The position numbers and the translations under genes were made by a program. Below are positions 1 to 12,613 of a stretch of 64,000 bases of DNA, piece by piece (within the stretch, counting starts at the first letter, position 1; each line of letters opens with the position of its first letter). The notes under the pieces are model-generated. The model saw only the letters and a list, made by a program, of their open reading frames with translations, was not told where the DNA came from and did not search any database. The stretch spans positions 13,249,951 to 13,313,950 of the forward strand of contig NC_134035.1 in NCBI RefSeq assembly GCF_964204645.1, in the 5' to 3' direction. Source of the DNA: Tubulanus polymorphus. Taxonomy: Eukaryota; Nemertea; Palaeonemertea; Tubulaniformes; Tubulanidae.

Positions 1-390
1 GTGGAACTGAGTACAGAACTGTGGAACTGAGTCCAGAACTGTGGAACTGAGTCCAGAACTGTGGAACTGAGTCCAGAACTGTGGAACTGAGTACAGAACT
101 GTGGAACTGAGTCCAGAACTGTGGAACTGAGTACAGAACTGTGGAACTGAGTCCAGAACTGTGAAACTGGAACCTGAACTGTGGATCTGGGTTCAGGACT
201 GTGGATCTGAGTCCAGAACTGTGGAACTGGAACCTGAACTGTGGATCTGGGTTCAGGACTGTGGATCTGAGTCCAGAACTGTGGAACTGAGTCCAGAACT
301 GTGGAACTGGAACCTGAACTGTGGATCTGGGTTCAGGACTGTAGATCTGAGTCCAGAACTGTGGAACTGAGTCCACAACAGTGGAACTGG
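1..390. repeat. 20-bp minisatellite
   Basis: About 19 head-to-tail copies of a 20-bp unit of the type gtggaactgagtccagaact, with variants (gtggatctgggttcaggact, gtggaactggaacctgaact) in the right half. The array runs off the left edge. The unit equals the terminal sequence of the MITE seen at 40819-40928, and related short arrays occur at 5093-5440, 10345-10655, 15632-15942 and 51340-51480. Because 20 is not a multiple of three, several frames stay open through it by chance; I do not regard these as coding. Confidence 0.95.
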
Positions 391-1038
391 ATTTCTTATT
401 TTGTATGATGTATGTAGTCTAGTACAACACCCACTTAAAAATACCACTGATAAACAAATATCATTGGGAACTAAATATGATTAGAACATTTGGAGACAAA
501 ATTGATAAAAACCTAATCCAAATTTTGTATCTAAGGCGGCCAGCCTTGCAAGGATTCGATCTCGGACCTCTAGTCTATAATGCAGTGGTCTCAACCATTC
601 GGCCAAGCTGACCGGTGTGATTGCTGACGTGCTCGACTGGAATTCATAGAGTGGAATCTCCAGTGACGTCATTATTCATTTGAATGGGAATCTCCTCATG
701 TATGTCCCACAACTATCCATCCAGAACAGAACAACCAATCAATTCTAGAATCACAGTCCCCTTTATTAAAACAAATAAAACAACTAATCTAATCTCGAAA
801 TCGTATCGAATACTTGTTGTTTGCGACAAAGTCACATGCAGACAAATATTGACCGTATTGAAAATGTTGTGTGGAAATCTTGAGTACTCGCGGTACTCAA
901 GATCCGCCAATCTGGTAAAAAACTATGGACCTCGGTCCAAATTTACGGGATAAATGGTTTAAACATTGTGATTATTTTTCTTGTAGAACCTTACAGAACT
1001 TTATACAGATATTGTTTAAATTTATTTCTATATAACAG
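391..1038. other. gap upstream of GULO copy 1; SINE fragment inside
   Basis: There is no convincing gene here. A tRNA-derived SINE head lies on the minus strand at about 531-615: read in reverse it carries an A-box-like ggccgaatggttgag and a B-box-like gagatcgaatcc. From about 963 the sequence becomes homologous to the intron that follows exon 1 in GULO copies 2 and 3; left of that point homology stops, so exon 1 of copy 1 is either outside the window or lost. Confidence 0.6.
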
Positions 1039-4000
1039 ATATTAAGGTTAGCAGTTGACGAAGGCAGGACTGTTAAAGTGGTCGGACTGGGTCGATCGCC
1101 CTCCGATATCGCTTGTACCAATGAATACATGATATCTCTACAAAAATTCGATCGAGTCGTTGAAGTAAGTTAGAAAATCTGTGAACTGTAGACATTTCAA
1201 GCCTTTAAAACCTGGAGAAAATAAATAATCTGGTCTCGAGGGAAGATTTCTGAGAATCCAGTAAGAACTCCATCCCCGAATAACAGTTTCATTAGTGATA
1301 TAAACACGAGCACATAAACGCCTATATCATCACAAAACTGATGAAACTTTAATGAAATGTTAATTCACTCCCTGAAACGACTTTACTTATATATTTCAGT
1401 TCATCAGTATTTGATCGTGCCAAAATATGAAATACTCGATTTTCTTTTTCATTTTAAGGGATAAATATCCTTCTCATTTATTTCATTGAATTATTTTTGT
1501 GTTTTGATTTATCCTGATTTGGTGAGTTCCTTCAGAAATTCACCAGTCACACACCTACCGCTAACGAAACAGAATATTTCATTTTCTAAATCGGAAATCG
1601 AAGTACAGATAATATTAGAACTTGTAGATACATCTGACACGTGATAAATAAGACAGTGTCAGACATCTTATCGTTTACAGTTTGAGTACATATTAACAAC
1701 ATGAATGTGTCTAGTCATGTGACAAACACTATCATATTTAAATACTATCACGTATGACATGTTTTTATTTTTCTCTTATAACAGATTGATAATGAGAAGT
1801 TCACTTGTACCGCAATGGCCGGTATTTCAATTGAGCAACTCAATCACATCCTGAAAGATAGTGGTTTATCTCTCAGTCAGTAAGTATACCCCCTCGGCCC
1901 ACGTGTCCAGTCACCCAGTCACCTAGTCACCCAGTCACCCAGTCACCCAGTCATCCAGTCACCCAGTCACCCAGTCACCCAGTCGTCCAGTCATCCAGTC
2001 GTCCAGTCACCCAGTCACCCAGTCACCCGGTCATCCAGTCATCCAGTCACCCAGTCACCCAGTCACCCAGTCGTCCAGTCATCCAGTCATCCAGTCACCC
2101 AGTCAACCAGTCACCCAGTCAACCAGTCACCCGGTCACCCAGTCATCCAGTCACCCAGTCACCCAGTCACCCAGTCACCCGGTCACCCAGTCAACCAGTC
2201 ATGAAATGTTTTTTTTTTTATTTACAATTCAATGACTATTATATACGTATTAGCATTATTATTATCTGTAGATTACCAGCGATATCGGATATTTCATTAG
2301 CCGGGTTTATATCAACTGCAGTTCACGGTACCGGAGCTAAATTCGGTGTCTGTTCGACAAACGTGAGTTTAATCTGTGAATTATCATCAATCAACCAAAC
2401 TCTAGAAAGCAATCTCAAACACATTCTGTCCGATGTTCAATTGATCTGTGGTGAAGTAAAGGAAATGCACCCACCCCTTTACCACCCGATACGCACTTTC
2501 TACGATAAAAGATCCAGAACTAAAACAAGCACCTAATTTCACAGTTGCTGGTTCAGTTTGACCGGAATGGAATTAGTTGAAGCAATTTCCAATCGCGTTG
2601 TGTTTATTCGATATCATTTCTAAGGCTACAAAATGATACCTCGTTTCTCCGCAGCGGCCGGCTGATTTTCCAAAAATTTGATAAAATTTGTAATCAGTTC
2701 ATTTCATGGTTAGTTTGATTATGATTTAAAACAAACGTATGTATACAGGGGTAGAGATAGGCCGGGTCAACTTCTAAGCTCAGCAGGCGGAGAATAAGAT
2801 ATCAGCATTATATTGCCTTAACCTATAAGATCTTTAGAACCTGTCCCTTGCATGAAGAGTAATACATCTGTTATTATTGTTTTGGAAATATCAAATTGGA
2901 AATTTGCCACATAGATTGCTGTTTCTATATTTAATAAACCGATGTCACCGAAAATTTAATCTTAGGTAGATAACACAACAGTCACTTTTAAATCTATAAT
3001 TGACATTATATAAATTTGAGAGTAAAATCGTGATGTATCATTTTTTCAGGTTTTAGAAATTGATTTGATGACGAGCGACGGTGAAATTATCCACTGTTCA
3101 CGAGACGAGAATAAAGACGTATTTCTAGCGGCTTGTTGCAGTTTAGGATCGTTAGGTGTCATCATCCGAGCTAAAATACAGTGCGAACCTATATTTAACC
3201 TACAGAGAATCACCTACCCGGTCAAACTGGACGATGTATGTGTGCCATATTTTATGTTCAGTTATATGTGAGAATTGTGATGAAGATTTTTCAAGATTAA
3301 AAGAATATTGAAGAGCCGTAGAATAGTGGCACCTCTGTAACGCGGAGAACGGATAATAAGTTTAAACCCACTTTAAATAGGTCACTAGAGATCATTGTCA
3401 GTCACCTGATGATATTTTACAGTTAATCTAATATCTGAAAGGGAGACATCTATCTAAATCCCATTAATTCATAGCTATTTTACTGGATATGGGGCTTAGA
3501 TAAATCTTGAAATAGTCGGGATAGCCCCCCCCCCCATCCCGGTAGACTCTGGCGTGAAGAATAGAAAATCCGTTTATAACCCACAATATACAGATATATA
3601 GAGTCTTTTGATTCTATTTCTTGAAAAATGAAATTAGTTTTTAATCTTTTAAATTCTGTATATGATCGGTTATAAACTTATTGAATATTGAGGATCTATG
3701 CGTATTTCGACTTCAGTTAGAAATTACCAATGATTTTCACAGTAAGTTGGCATCATTTTCAATATATTTTCAAGGTGCTTGAGAATTTAGACGCTCATTT
3801 GAACGCATCGGATCATTTCGAGTTTTTCTGGTATCCATACACCGAATATTGTATCGCCTTTCACAACAAACGGACTGATGCTGAAAAGGTATATACATCG
3901 TTACATCTCCTCTAGAAATATTCATCTTTGAATAATGTCTCCATTCTAATATCTTTGACACGTGTTTTAACAGACAAAAACTAAAGCAAGTTGGTTCAGA

Positions 4001-5958
4001 CGGATTTTCATCGGATACTATCTACTGGAGCTTTTATATTGGTTCAGGTAAATTAATCAGTCTGGAGCCCGGGCCGTTATAACCCTCAGCCTGGGCTGCG
4101 TGAGAGCCCCGTCTTCACATGTGGTGTTCAGAACTTAACCTGAGACATTTTTGATTAGAAATGAACGAACACCAGATTGACGAGGATTCCAGACTGTAAC
4201 ACCTTTATAACGCCATAAGCCTAGAAAGGTTGCGTGGAAGAATCGTTTACACGTTCTTCTTTAGATAACCATTTTCTAAATGCACAATACCAAACAAAAG
4301 GTGCAACGTTGACAATATTGTCAACTGTTGTTTTATATATTTCCAGTTCATTTGTGCCGAGTTTAACTAGATACATCAATAGGCTGTATCTGTGGTTGAA
4401 TTCTGGTCACACGCGGACGGTAGACTGGTCGCCAAATATCTTCAACTTTGATTGTTTGATGAAACAATACGTGTTGGAATACTCGTTCCCGAGGTACGGC
4501 TCATTTCCCAAATAATCGATTATCTTACTGTAAGTTATCTTTCAATTTCAGGGAAAAGTTTAAGCGTTAAACGACTGAATTGTTGACCTCTCTGAAAACA
4601 CCAGGGGCTGCAGTTACTCACCTGTTGGTTTATAAGATAAATAGAATAAAAAGCTGGACCCGGGGTCCATTTCCAGGTTAATCTCATCTCATCTACTCGA
4701 TGATTATATCTACTAAACAAGTTTAAACGTCCGTGTCCATACACAGCTCACAGCTGAGCTGGTAGTTGACCAAATTATAACGCTAACGATTCCAGACCGT
4801 ATTTTAAAATGCTCCTCGAATCCGATAAAGCTGTGTAACTAGTCACTTTTGTAAAATGATTCTATAATTTTGTTTCTCGGTTTTTACAGAGATAAAACGG
4901 CGCTAGTTTTGAAAGAGTTACAAACTCGAATCATTCAGAATCATCACCAGGCGCATTTACCGATTGAAGTTCGGTTTGTGAAATCAGATGATATTTATCT
5001 GAGTCCGGCTTACGGCCGTGATTCTACATATATCAATATCATCAGCTACAGGTGACTACACAACTACTCATCTGCAGTTCAACTCTCCTCGCATCACTCA
5101 GTTCCTTTATGGACCCAGTTCCACAGGTCTGGAGCTAGTTCCAAAGTTCAGGGCCCACAGTTTGGCTCGACAGTTCTGGACCCAGTTCCACAGTTACTGG
5201 ACCCAATTCCACAGTTCTGGACCCAGTTCCACAGCTCATGACTTGCACAATTCCTTTATGGACCCAGTTCCACATCCCACTTCTAAAGTTCCACAGTTCT
5301 GGATGCAGTTCGACAGTTCTGTATTCAGTTCCGCTGGTCAGGATCCAGTTATATACCCGGGACCCCACAGTTCTACATTTCTTGGGCCTACTCCCAATCG
5401 GACCCAGGTCCATAGTCCATAATTCGGTTCAACGGTTCTGAGTCCTGCTAAACAATCATAGACCTTATTACGTGCACAGTTCTAAAAGCTTTCCTCAAAT
5501 TCTGCTCAGAACTGTGGAAGGAACTGAATGCAAACTGTTTAATTGTTTTAATTGACCGCGATCGTTACAGACCATATGGTAAAGCTATTCCACATTCTGA
5601 ATATTGGGCCGATTATGAGAAAATTGTACAAGAAATCGCTGGTAGACCGCACTGGGCGAAGGTAAGTTGAGGTCAGCAGACATTGCTGTATCATCGGAGT
5701 TCACTTAAAGCCACTATCTTACGCATTGAACCTGTGACACCAGTCATCAGGGAACCTCGATAACATTTGATATTCATGAAGTTTGATGTAGCTTTTCTTC
5801 CTTTTTGTTTATTGTAAATTGTCAAGGCGCACAGTATGGATTGTCATCAGCTGAAGCAACTCTACCCAATGTGGAATCAGTTCCACCGAGTTCGTGAGCG
5901 TTTAGATCCACGTGGAATATTCATGAATCGTTACCTGAGACAAGTGTTCGACAGTTAG
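1039..5958 (+). CDS. L-gulonolactone oxidase-like, copy 1 (exon 1 not in window)
   Basis: FAD-dependent aldonolactone oxidoreductase, the family making the last step of ascorbate synthesis in animals (microsomal in vertebrates). Coding exons read: 1039-1164, 1785-1879, 2272-2362, 3050-3235, 3775-3888, 3974-4047, 4347-4493, 4890-5051, 5571-5661, 5827-5958; phases join without a stop. It lines up with vertebrate GULO throughout: the FAD-domain segment VVGLGRSPSDIACT, then [24 protein letters not shown] and the C-terminal GRPHWAK before the stop. The flavin-attachment His of rat GULO (GHSPSD) is Arg here; the active-site Glu of PIEVRF is present. Exon 1 (N-terminal 42 residues in copies 2 and 3) is not found in the window, so this is partial or 5'-truncated. 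A poly(A) signal aataaa lies at 6413-6418. Intron 3 holds a minisatellite (1905-2200), intron 4 a MITE (about 2626-2812) and intron 9 a 20-bp-type repeat. Confidence 0.88.
1905..2200. repeat. 10-bp minisatellite in GULO copy 1 intron 3
   Basis: Tandem decamers of the form ccagtcaccc, with gtccagtcat and aaccagtcac variants, fill most of intron 3 from about 25 bp after the donor. Equivalent arrays sit in the same intron of copies 2 and 3 but differ in length and order. Confidence 0.9.
2626..2812. mobile_element. MITE-like repeat, gatacctcgtttctc family
   Basis: The left part reads aaaatgatacctcgtttctc and the right part ends with a roughly inverted gagaataagatatca. Related sequence occurs at about 41952-42035 (inside the TYW4 gene) and 54048-54255. 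It is a short inverted-repeat element with no coding capacity; superfamily not assigned. Confidence 0.5.
5093..5440. repeat. cagttccac repeat array in GULO copy 1 intron 9
   Basis: Degenerate 20-bp units such as cagttctggacccagttcca fill intron 9. They are the reverse complement of the left-edge minisatellite unit. Matching, more diverged arrays occupy intron 9 of copies 2 (10345-10655) and 3 (15632-15942), so the array predates the triplication. Confidence 0.85.
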
Positions 5959-6580
5959 AGAGGGAGAGAGAGAGCAATTCATTACTAAAGTCTATCTATT
6001 TTTGTCTGGGATCGATTTTTCTGAAATCTTTTAATCTATTAAACACGACCAGTGAAACTGTGCAGTCTAATCATTAACACTATTGTTTTTTTATTCAATT
6101 TACACTGTATTAAATGATCGCTAAAAAATCTTCTTTATTTCTCTCGTGTTGAAAGAGAAATGATCAACCATTTTTGAATTATTAACTGTTTTCATGGCTA
6201 AAAACGATGATTTTTAAAATGATTTGAAAATTATTCTAAAATGTTTGGCATGAAATCAATATTGTTAAGATTGATTAAGTTCGTAAAATGGAGTCTGATG
6301 CAAATGAGTTGAAGAAGACTTCTTTGGAAATGCTTCAATATCATATTCACTCATAACAGCGATGTATATTAACATTGATTGCTTAATTGATACTATCAGA
6401 TTATATAAACTAAATAAAATGCAAATATAGACAATATATGGTTAGTTGTTAGTCGTATGTGTGGTTTTAGGGGTCCAGACTCCTGCCTCCGTATCGAAAC
6501 ACTCTTTAAAACAGCGCCGACAGATTGGCGCGACCAGTGGAACTTTTCACCAACGAGGGCTGTTAGGCGAAGCTCATATA

Positions 6581-6757
6581 CAGTGGAACCTCGTTACTGC
6601 GAACTTCACGGGAACAGAAAATCTGTTCGTTATAACCGATAGTTCATTATGTCCAGTATGAAATCAATCGAATTGTCTTTCAACGGACAAAATGCTATAT
6701 TTGGTTTATCCGATGAAGAACCGTTGTATCCGAGTTGGTTGTTACGAGGTTCCACTG
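6581..6757. mobile_element. Tigger/pogo-type MITE, copy A
   Basis: Terminal inverted repeats cagtggaacctcgtta at the left and taacga-type ggttccactg at the right flank a 177-bp body with internal palindromic sequence (gttcgttataaccgatagtt). The flanks are TA-rich (tata on the left, tgta on the right), consistent with a TA target duplication. The CAGTG..ACCTCGTTA terminus is of the kind seen in pogo/Tigger elements. No transposase is present. Confidence 0.8.
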
Positions 6758-7216
6758 TGTACGCATTTTCCCGGCATTTGAACCATATGAAATTTCGTTG
6801 GAAAGTGTGCAAACAACCCGGTATCTATGATAGAGCAGTAACCGCGGGTGTGATTGCTTTAGAGGCTGATGTTCCGAAGAGTCTCTTCTCTTGTCGCTGA
6901 TGTATTACAGCAACAACTCAAACTCTTGTCGATTGAAGAAAGAAAAAACGTATTTTCTTTTGTTCAAATGTCAACCGTCAAACCGCTTTATATTCCTGTT
7001 AATATCGAAACTAGATTTACTCGCTGAACTACGTCGGAAAAGTGTTAAAAGTTCTCTCGCGACTGTCTGAGTTTGGCTGAGAGACACAGCGACAAAAATT
7101 CGAAATTCAATTCTTCGTTTTAGAAGTGCATAGTTTATGTAACATTTTTATGTAACCGGATTTCATATTGAGGCCGTCGTATTTGTATTCTATCCGTCGG
7201 TGGGAACTAACACTGG

Positions 7217-7225
7217 TATAATATA
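7217..7225 (+). promoter_or_regulatory. possible TATA element of GULO copy 2
   Basis: The sequence tataatata lies 91 bp before the ATG. The same motif stands at the same distance (12523-12531) before copy 3. No other promoter support was seen. Confidence 0.3.
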
Positions 7226-7307
7226 TTGTGTGTGCACGAAATTGAAATAAATCATCGGATAAAAAATCGGATTATTCAATGACGTGTTTCTAGCGACTAA
7301 CGATAAA

Positions 7308-10300
7308 ATGGCGGCGATGGTCGAAATGACAGGCGAAAAACGCGATGACTTCTATTTTGAGAACTGGTCGCGAACGTTTTCGTGTCGTCCTGAATTATAT
7401 TTCACACCAGAAAATGAAGACCAACTCAAACAGGTATATGTAATGAAGGCTCAACATTGTGATTATTTTTCTTGTAGAACCTTACAGAACTTTACACAGA
7501 TTATGTTAACAGATATTAAGATTAGCGGTTGACGAAGGCAAGACTGTTAAAGTGGTCGGACTGGGTCGATCGCTTACCGACATCGCTTGTACCAATGAAT
7601 ACATGATATCTCTACAAAAATTCGATCGAATCGTTGAAGTAAGTTAGAAAATCTGTGAACTGTAGACATTTCAAGCCTTTAAAACCTGGAGAAAATAAAT
7701 AATCTGGTCTCGAGGGAAGATTTCTGAGAATCCAGTGAGAACCCCCTCCCCGAATAACAGTTTCATTAGTGATATTAACACGAGCACATAAACGCCTATA
7801 TCATCACAAAACTGATGAAGCTTTATTGAAATGTTAAGTCACTCCCTGAAACGACTTTACTCTTACTTTCTCTGATAACAGATTGATAATGAGAAGTTCA
7901 CTTGTACCGCAATGGCCGGTATTTCAATTGAGCAACTCAATCACATCCTGAAAGATAGTGGTTTATCTCTCAGTCAGTAAGTATACCCCCTCGGCCTGTG
8001 TCCAGTAACCCAGTCGTCCAGTCATCCAGTCACCCAGTCATTCAGTCACCCATTTATCCAGTCACCCAGTCGTCCAGTCGTCAAGTCATCCAATCGCCCA
8101 GTCGTCCAGTCACCCAGTCGTCCAGTCACCCAGTCGTCCAGTCATCCAGTCGTCCAGTCATCCAGTCACCCAGTCGTCCAGTCACCCAGTCATCCAATCA
8201 CCCAGTCGACCAGTCGTCAAGTCATCCAGTCACCCAGTCGACCAGTCACCCAATCGTCCAGTCAACCAGTCGACCAGTCGACCAGTAGCCCAGCCATGAA
8301 ATATATTTTCTTCTTTACAATTCTAATGATTATTATACATGTATTATTACTATTGTCTGTAGATTACCAGTGATATCGGATATTTCATTAGCCGGGTTTA
8401 TATCAACTGCGGTTCACGGTACCGGAGCTAAATTCGGTGTCTGTTCGACAAACGTGAGTTTAATCTGTGAATTATCATCTATCAACTTCTGTCCAATGTC
8501 CAATATTGAACAATTTACCATATATAGATTGCTGTTTCCATATTTAATAAACCGATGTCACAAAATACATATATATATAACTTAATAAATAACAGGGACT
8601 TGAAAGTCTGTAATTATGATATAAATCTGAGAGTAAAATCGCGATGTTTCATTTTTTCAGGTATTAGAAATTGATTTGATGACGAGCGACGGTGAAATTA
8701 TCCACTGTTCACGAGAGGAGAATAAAGACGTATTTCTAGCGGCTTGTTGCAGTTTAGGATCGTTAGGTGTCATCATCCGAGCTAAAATACAGTGCGAACC
8801 TATATTCAACCTACAGAGAGTCACCTACCCGGTCAAACTGGACGATGTATGTGTGCCATCTTTTATGTTCAGTTATATGTGAGAGTAAAATCGAAAATGA
8901 ACTGATTTTCACAGTAAGTTGGCATCATTTTCAATATATTTTCAAGGTGCTTGAGAATTTAGACGCTCATTTGAACGCATCGGATCATTTCGAGTTGCTC
9001 TGGTATCCGTACACCGGATATTGTATCGCCTTTCATAGGAAACGCACTGACGCTGAAAAGGTATATACATCGTTACATCTCCAGAAATATTCATTTTTGA
9101 ATCGTCTCCATTCTAATATCTCTGACACATTTGTTTTAACAGACGAATACTAATGCAAGTTGGTTCAGACGGTTTTTCATTGGATATTATCTGCTGGAAT
9201 TTCTATATTGGTTCAGGTAAATTATCAATCTGCAACCAGAGCCGTTACCGCCCTCAACCTGGGCTCCGTGAGAGACCTCCGCCTTCATATAAGTGTTCAG
9301 AATTTTACCTAAGATATTTTGAAAATGAACTGAAAATACCAGACAAAACATTTTATCAGCATACTTTCAAAAACTGATCGTCCACACTTCACATGTGTTC
9401 AGTGCTTCACCTGAGACATTTTTAATTGAAAATGAACTACAAACATCAGACATTAGACATTTTATCAGCACACTTTCACAAACTGATTGTCCACACGTCA
9501 CATGTGTTCAGTGCTTCACCAGAGACATTTCAATTGAAAATGAACTAACGCCAGATTGACGTGGATTCCAAATTGCAGATTGACACCTTCATAACGCCAT
9601 AAGCCTAGAAAGATTGCTTGGACAGTGGCGTTGGAAGTGCAGTTTTTCAACTGGAAAAATTGTTTATAGTAATACTTTCTTCTTTAGATAACCATTTTCT
9701 AAATGCGCAAAACCAACTAAAATCGTACAACGTTGATAACATTGACAACTGATATTTTATATATTTCCAGTACATTTGTACCGAGTTTAACTAGATACAT
9801 CAATAGGCTGTATTTATGGTTGAATTTTGGTCACACGCGGACGGTAGACTGGTCGCCGAATATCTTCAACTTTGAAGTTTTGATAAAACCAGACGTGATG
9901 GAATACTCGTTCCCGAGGTACGGCTCATTTCCCAAATAATCGATAACCTCTTACTTGGGATCAATTTCAGGGAAAAGTTTAAGCTTAAAACGGCTAAGTC
10001 TGAATTTGTTGACTTCATTGAAAACATCCAGGCCAACTATTTGTTGACCAAATTTTGACGCCAAGATTCCAGACCGTATTTCAAATCTCCTCGAATCCGA
10101 CGGTGCTGTGTAACTAGTCACTTTTGTAAAATGATTCTATAATTTTGTTTCTCGGTTTTTACAGAGATAAAACGGCGCTAGTTTTGAAAGAGTTACAAAC
10201 TCGAATCATTCAGAATCATCACCAGGCGCACTTCCCGATTCAAGTTCGGTTTGTGAAATCAGATGATATTTATCTGAGTCCGGCTTACGGCCGTGATTCT

Positions 10301-11203
10301 ACATATATCAATATCATCAGCTACAGGTGACTACACAACTACTCATCCACAGTTCCCCTGCCCAGTTCCATAGTTCCTTTACGGACCCAGTTCCACAGGT
10401 CTGGAGCTAATACCAAAGTTCAGGGCCTACAGTTTGGCTCAAAGGTTCTGTGGATCCTGTTCCACAGCTCATGACTTGCACAGTTTCTTTATGGACCCAG
10501 TTTCAAAGGCCCACTTCGAAAGTTCGACAGTTCTGTATTCAGCTCGGCAAGTCTGAATATTCAGTTCTATACCCGGGACCCCACAGTTCTACAGTTCTAG
10601 ACCTACTTCCAGGACCCAGGTCCACAGTCGATCTGATTCAACGGTTCTGAGTCCTGCTAAACAATCATAGACCTTATTACGTACACAGTTCTAAAAGCTA
10701 TCCTCAAATTCTGCTCAGAACTGTGGAAGGAACTGAATGTGTACAGCGGGTAAAATATTCATTGTTCCCAAGCGCGATCGAGATAAAGCGACATTTAATT
10801 TGTTCACTGTTACAGACCATATGGTAAAGCTATTCCACATTCTGAATATTGGGCCGATTATGAGAAAATTGTACAAGAATTCGCAGGTAGACCGCACTGG
10901 GCGAAGGTAAGTTGAGGTCAGCAGACATTGCTGTATCATCGGAGTTCTCATAAAGTCAGTATCTTACGCATTGAACCTGTGACACCAGTCATCAGGGAAC
11001 CTCGATAACATTTGATATTCATGAAGTTTGATGTAGCTTTTCTTCCTTTTTGTTTATTGTAAATTGTCAAGGCGCACAGTATGGATTGTCATCAGCTGAA
11101 GCAACTCTACCCAATGTGGAATCAGTTCCACCGAGTTCGTGAGCGTTTAGATCCACGTGGAATATTCATGAATCGTTACCTGAGACAAGTGTTCGACAGT
11201 TAG
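7308..11203 (+). CDS. L-gulonolactone oxidase-like, copy 2
   Basis: Complete 11-exon gene, 447 aa (rat GULO is 440). Exons: 7308-7433, 7513-7638, 7882-7976, 8363-8453, 8661-8846, 8947-9060, 9143-9216, 9771-9917, 10165-10326, 10816-10906, 11072-11203. The start is the ATG in ataaaatgg; the upstream in-frame GTG has no support. An N-terminal FAD-binding (PCMH-type) domain covers about residues 15-195 and the aldonolactone-oxidase C domain the rest, ending with GRPHWAK at 398-404. Position 61 is Arg where rat GULO has the His that binds FAD covalently. Position 118 (SQLPVI) is Pro where GULO has Gly. Position 346 (PIQVRF) is Gln where GULO family members have Glu; Arg348 is kept. The frame is intact, so it may be a working but altered enzyme. 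Poly(A) signal at 11656-11661. Confidence 0.9.
7998..8296. repeat. 10-bp minisatellite in GULO copy 2 intron 3
   Basis: Same decamer family as 1905-2200, rich in ccagtcgtcc variants. It gives a long Ser/Pro/Gln-rich open frame that starts after the splice donor and is not coding. Confidence 0.9.
10345..10655. repeat. cagttccac repeat in GULO copy 2 intron 9
   Basis: Degenerate counterpart of the array at 5093-5440, with units such as gacccagttccacaggtctg. Confidence 0.75.
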
Positions 11204-12613
11204 AGAGGGAGAGAGAGAGCAATTCATTACTAAAGTCTATCTATTTTTGTCTGGGATCGATTTTTCTGAAATCTTTAAATATTTTAAACACGACCAGTGA
11301 AACTGTGCAGTCTAATCATTAACACTATTGTTTTTTTATTCAATTTACACTGTATTAAATGATCGCTAAAAAATCTTCTTTATTTCTCTCGTGTTGAAAG
11401 AGAAATGATCAACCATTTTTGAATTATTAACTGTTTTCATGGCTAAAAACGATAATTTTTAATGATTTGAAAATAATTCTAAAATGTTTGGCATGAAATC
11501 AATATTGTTAAGATTGATTAAGTTCGTAAAATGGAGTCTGATGCAAATGAGTTGAAGAAGACTTCTTTGGAAATGCTTCAATATCATATTCACTCATAAC
11601 AGCGATGTATATTAACATTGATTGCTTAATTGATACTATAAGATTATATAAACTAAATAAAATGCAAATATAGACAATATATGGTTAGTTGTTAGTCGTA
11701 TGTATGGTTTTAGGGATCCAGACTCCGGCCTCCGTATCGAAACACTCTTTAAAACAGCGCCGACAGATTGGCGCGACCAGTGGAACTTTTCACCAACGAG
11801 GGCTGTTAGGCGAAGCTCATATACAGTGGAACCTCGTTACAGCAAACATCGCGGGAACAGAAAATCTGTTCGTTATAACCGATAGTTCATTATGTCCAGT
11901 ATGAAATCAATCGAATTGTCTTTCAACGGACAAAATGCTATATTTGGTTTATCCGATGAAGAACCGTTGTATCCGAGTTGGTTGTTACGAGGTTCCACTG
12001 TGTACGCATTTTCCCGGCATTTGAACCATATGAAATTCCGTTGGAAAGTGTGCAAACAACCCGGTATCTATGATAGAGCAGTAACCGCGGGTGTGATTGC
12101 TTTAGAGGCTGATGTTCCGAAGAGTCTCTTCTCTTGTCGCTCATGTATTACAGTAACCACTCAAACTCTTGTCGATTGTAGATAGAAAAAACATTTTTTG
12201 TTTCAACCACTCAAACTCTTGTCGATTGAAGAAAGAAAAAACTTCTTTTCTTTTGTTCAAATGTTAACCGTCAAACCGCTTTATATTCCTGTTAATATCG
12301 AAACTAGATTTACTCGCTGAACGACGTCGGAAAAGTGTTAAAAGTTATGGCGCATGTTCTCTCGCGACTGTCTGAGTTTGGCTGAGAGACACAGCGACAA
12401 AAATTCGAAATTCAATTCTTCGTTTTAGAAGTGCATAGTTTATGTAAAATTTTTATGTAACCGGATTTCATATTGAGGCCGTCGTATTTGTATTCTATTC
12501 CGTCGGTGGGAACTAACACTGGTATAATATATTGTGTGTGCACGAAATTGAAATAAATCATCGGATAAAAGATCGGATTATTCAATGACGTGTATCTAGC
12601 GACTGACGATAAA
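11204..12613. other. GULO 2-3 intergenic spacer
   Basis: Near copy of the 5959-7307 spacer with the poly(A) signal at 11656-11661 and MITE copy B at 11824-12000. A short local duplication (caaccactcaaactcttgtcgattg, about 12155-12240) is extra relative to the first spacer. No gene. Confidence 0.8.
11824..12000. mobile_element. Tigger/pogo-type MITE, copy B
   Basis: Same 177-bp element at the orthologous position of the second spacer, differing by a few bases (ttacagcaaacatcgcggg for ttactgcgaacttcacggg). It was copied with the gene unit rather than inserted independently. Confidence 0.8.

Larger units (their letters stand above)
5959..7307. other. GULO 1-2 intergenic spacer
   Basis: 3' flank of copy 1 with a poly(A) signal at 6413-6418, a 177-bp MITE at 6581-6757, and the 5' flank of copy 2. 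The short open frames at 6446-6661 and 6649-6900 cross the MITE ends and recur in the next spacer; they look non-coding. Confidence 0.8.

Noticed and set aside
161-370. Open frame through the left-edge minisatellite
   Set aside because: The protein is a translation of the 20-bp repeat; it has no start context and no non-repeat sequence.
1905-2200. CRISPR-like array of short direct repeats
   Set aside because: Units are contiguous decamers with no unique spacers, in an animal intron.
6446-6900. Repeated short frames in the GULO spacers (also 11689-12185)
   Set aside because: They cross MITE ends and are conserved only because the whole unit was duplicated.
7284-7307. Upstream GTG start for GULO copy 2
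   Set aside because: Nuclear genes rarely start at GTG; ATG 7308 has a good context and gives the family length, and copy 3 starts at the same place.
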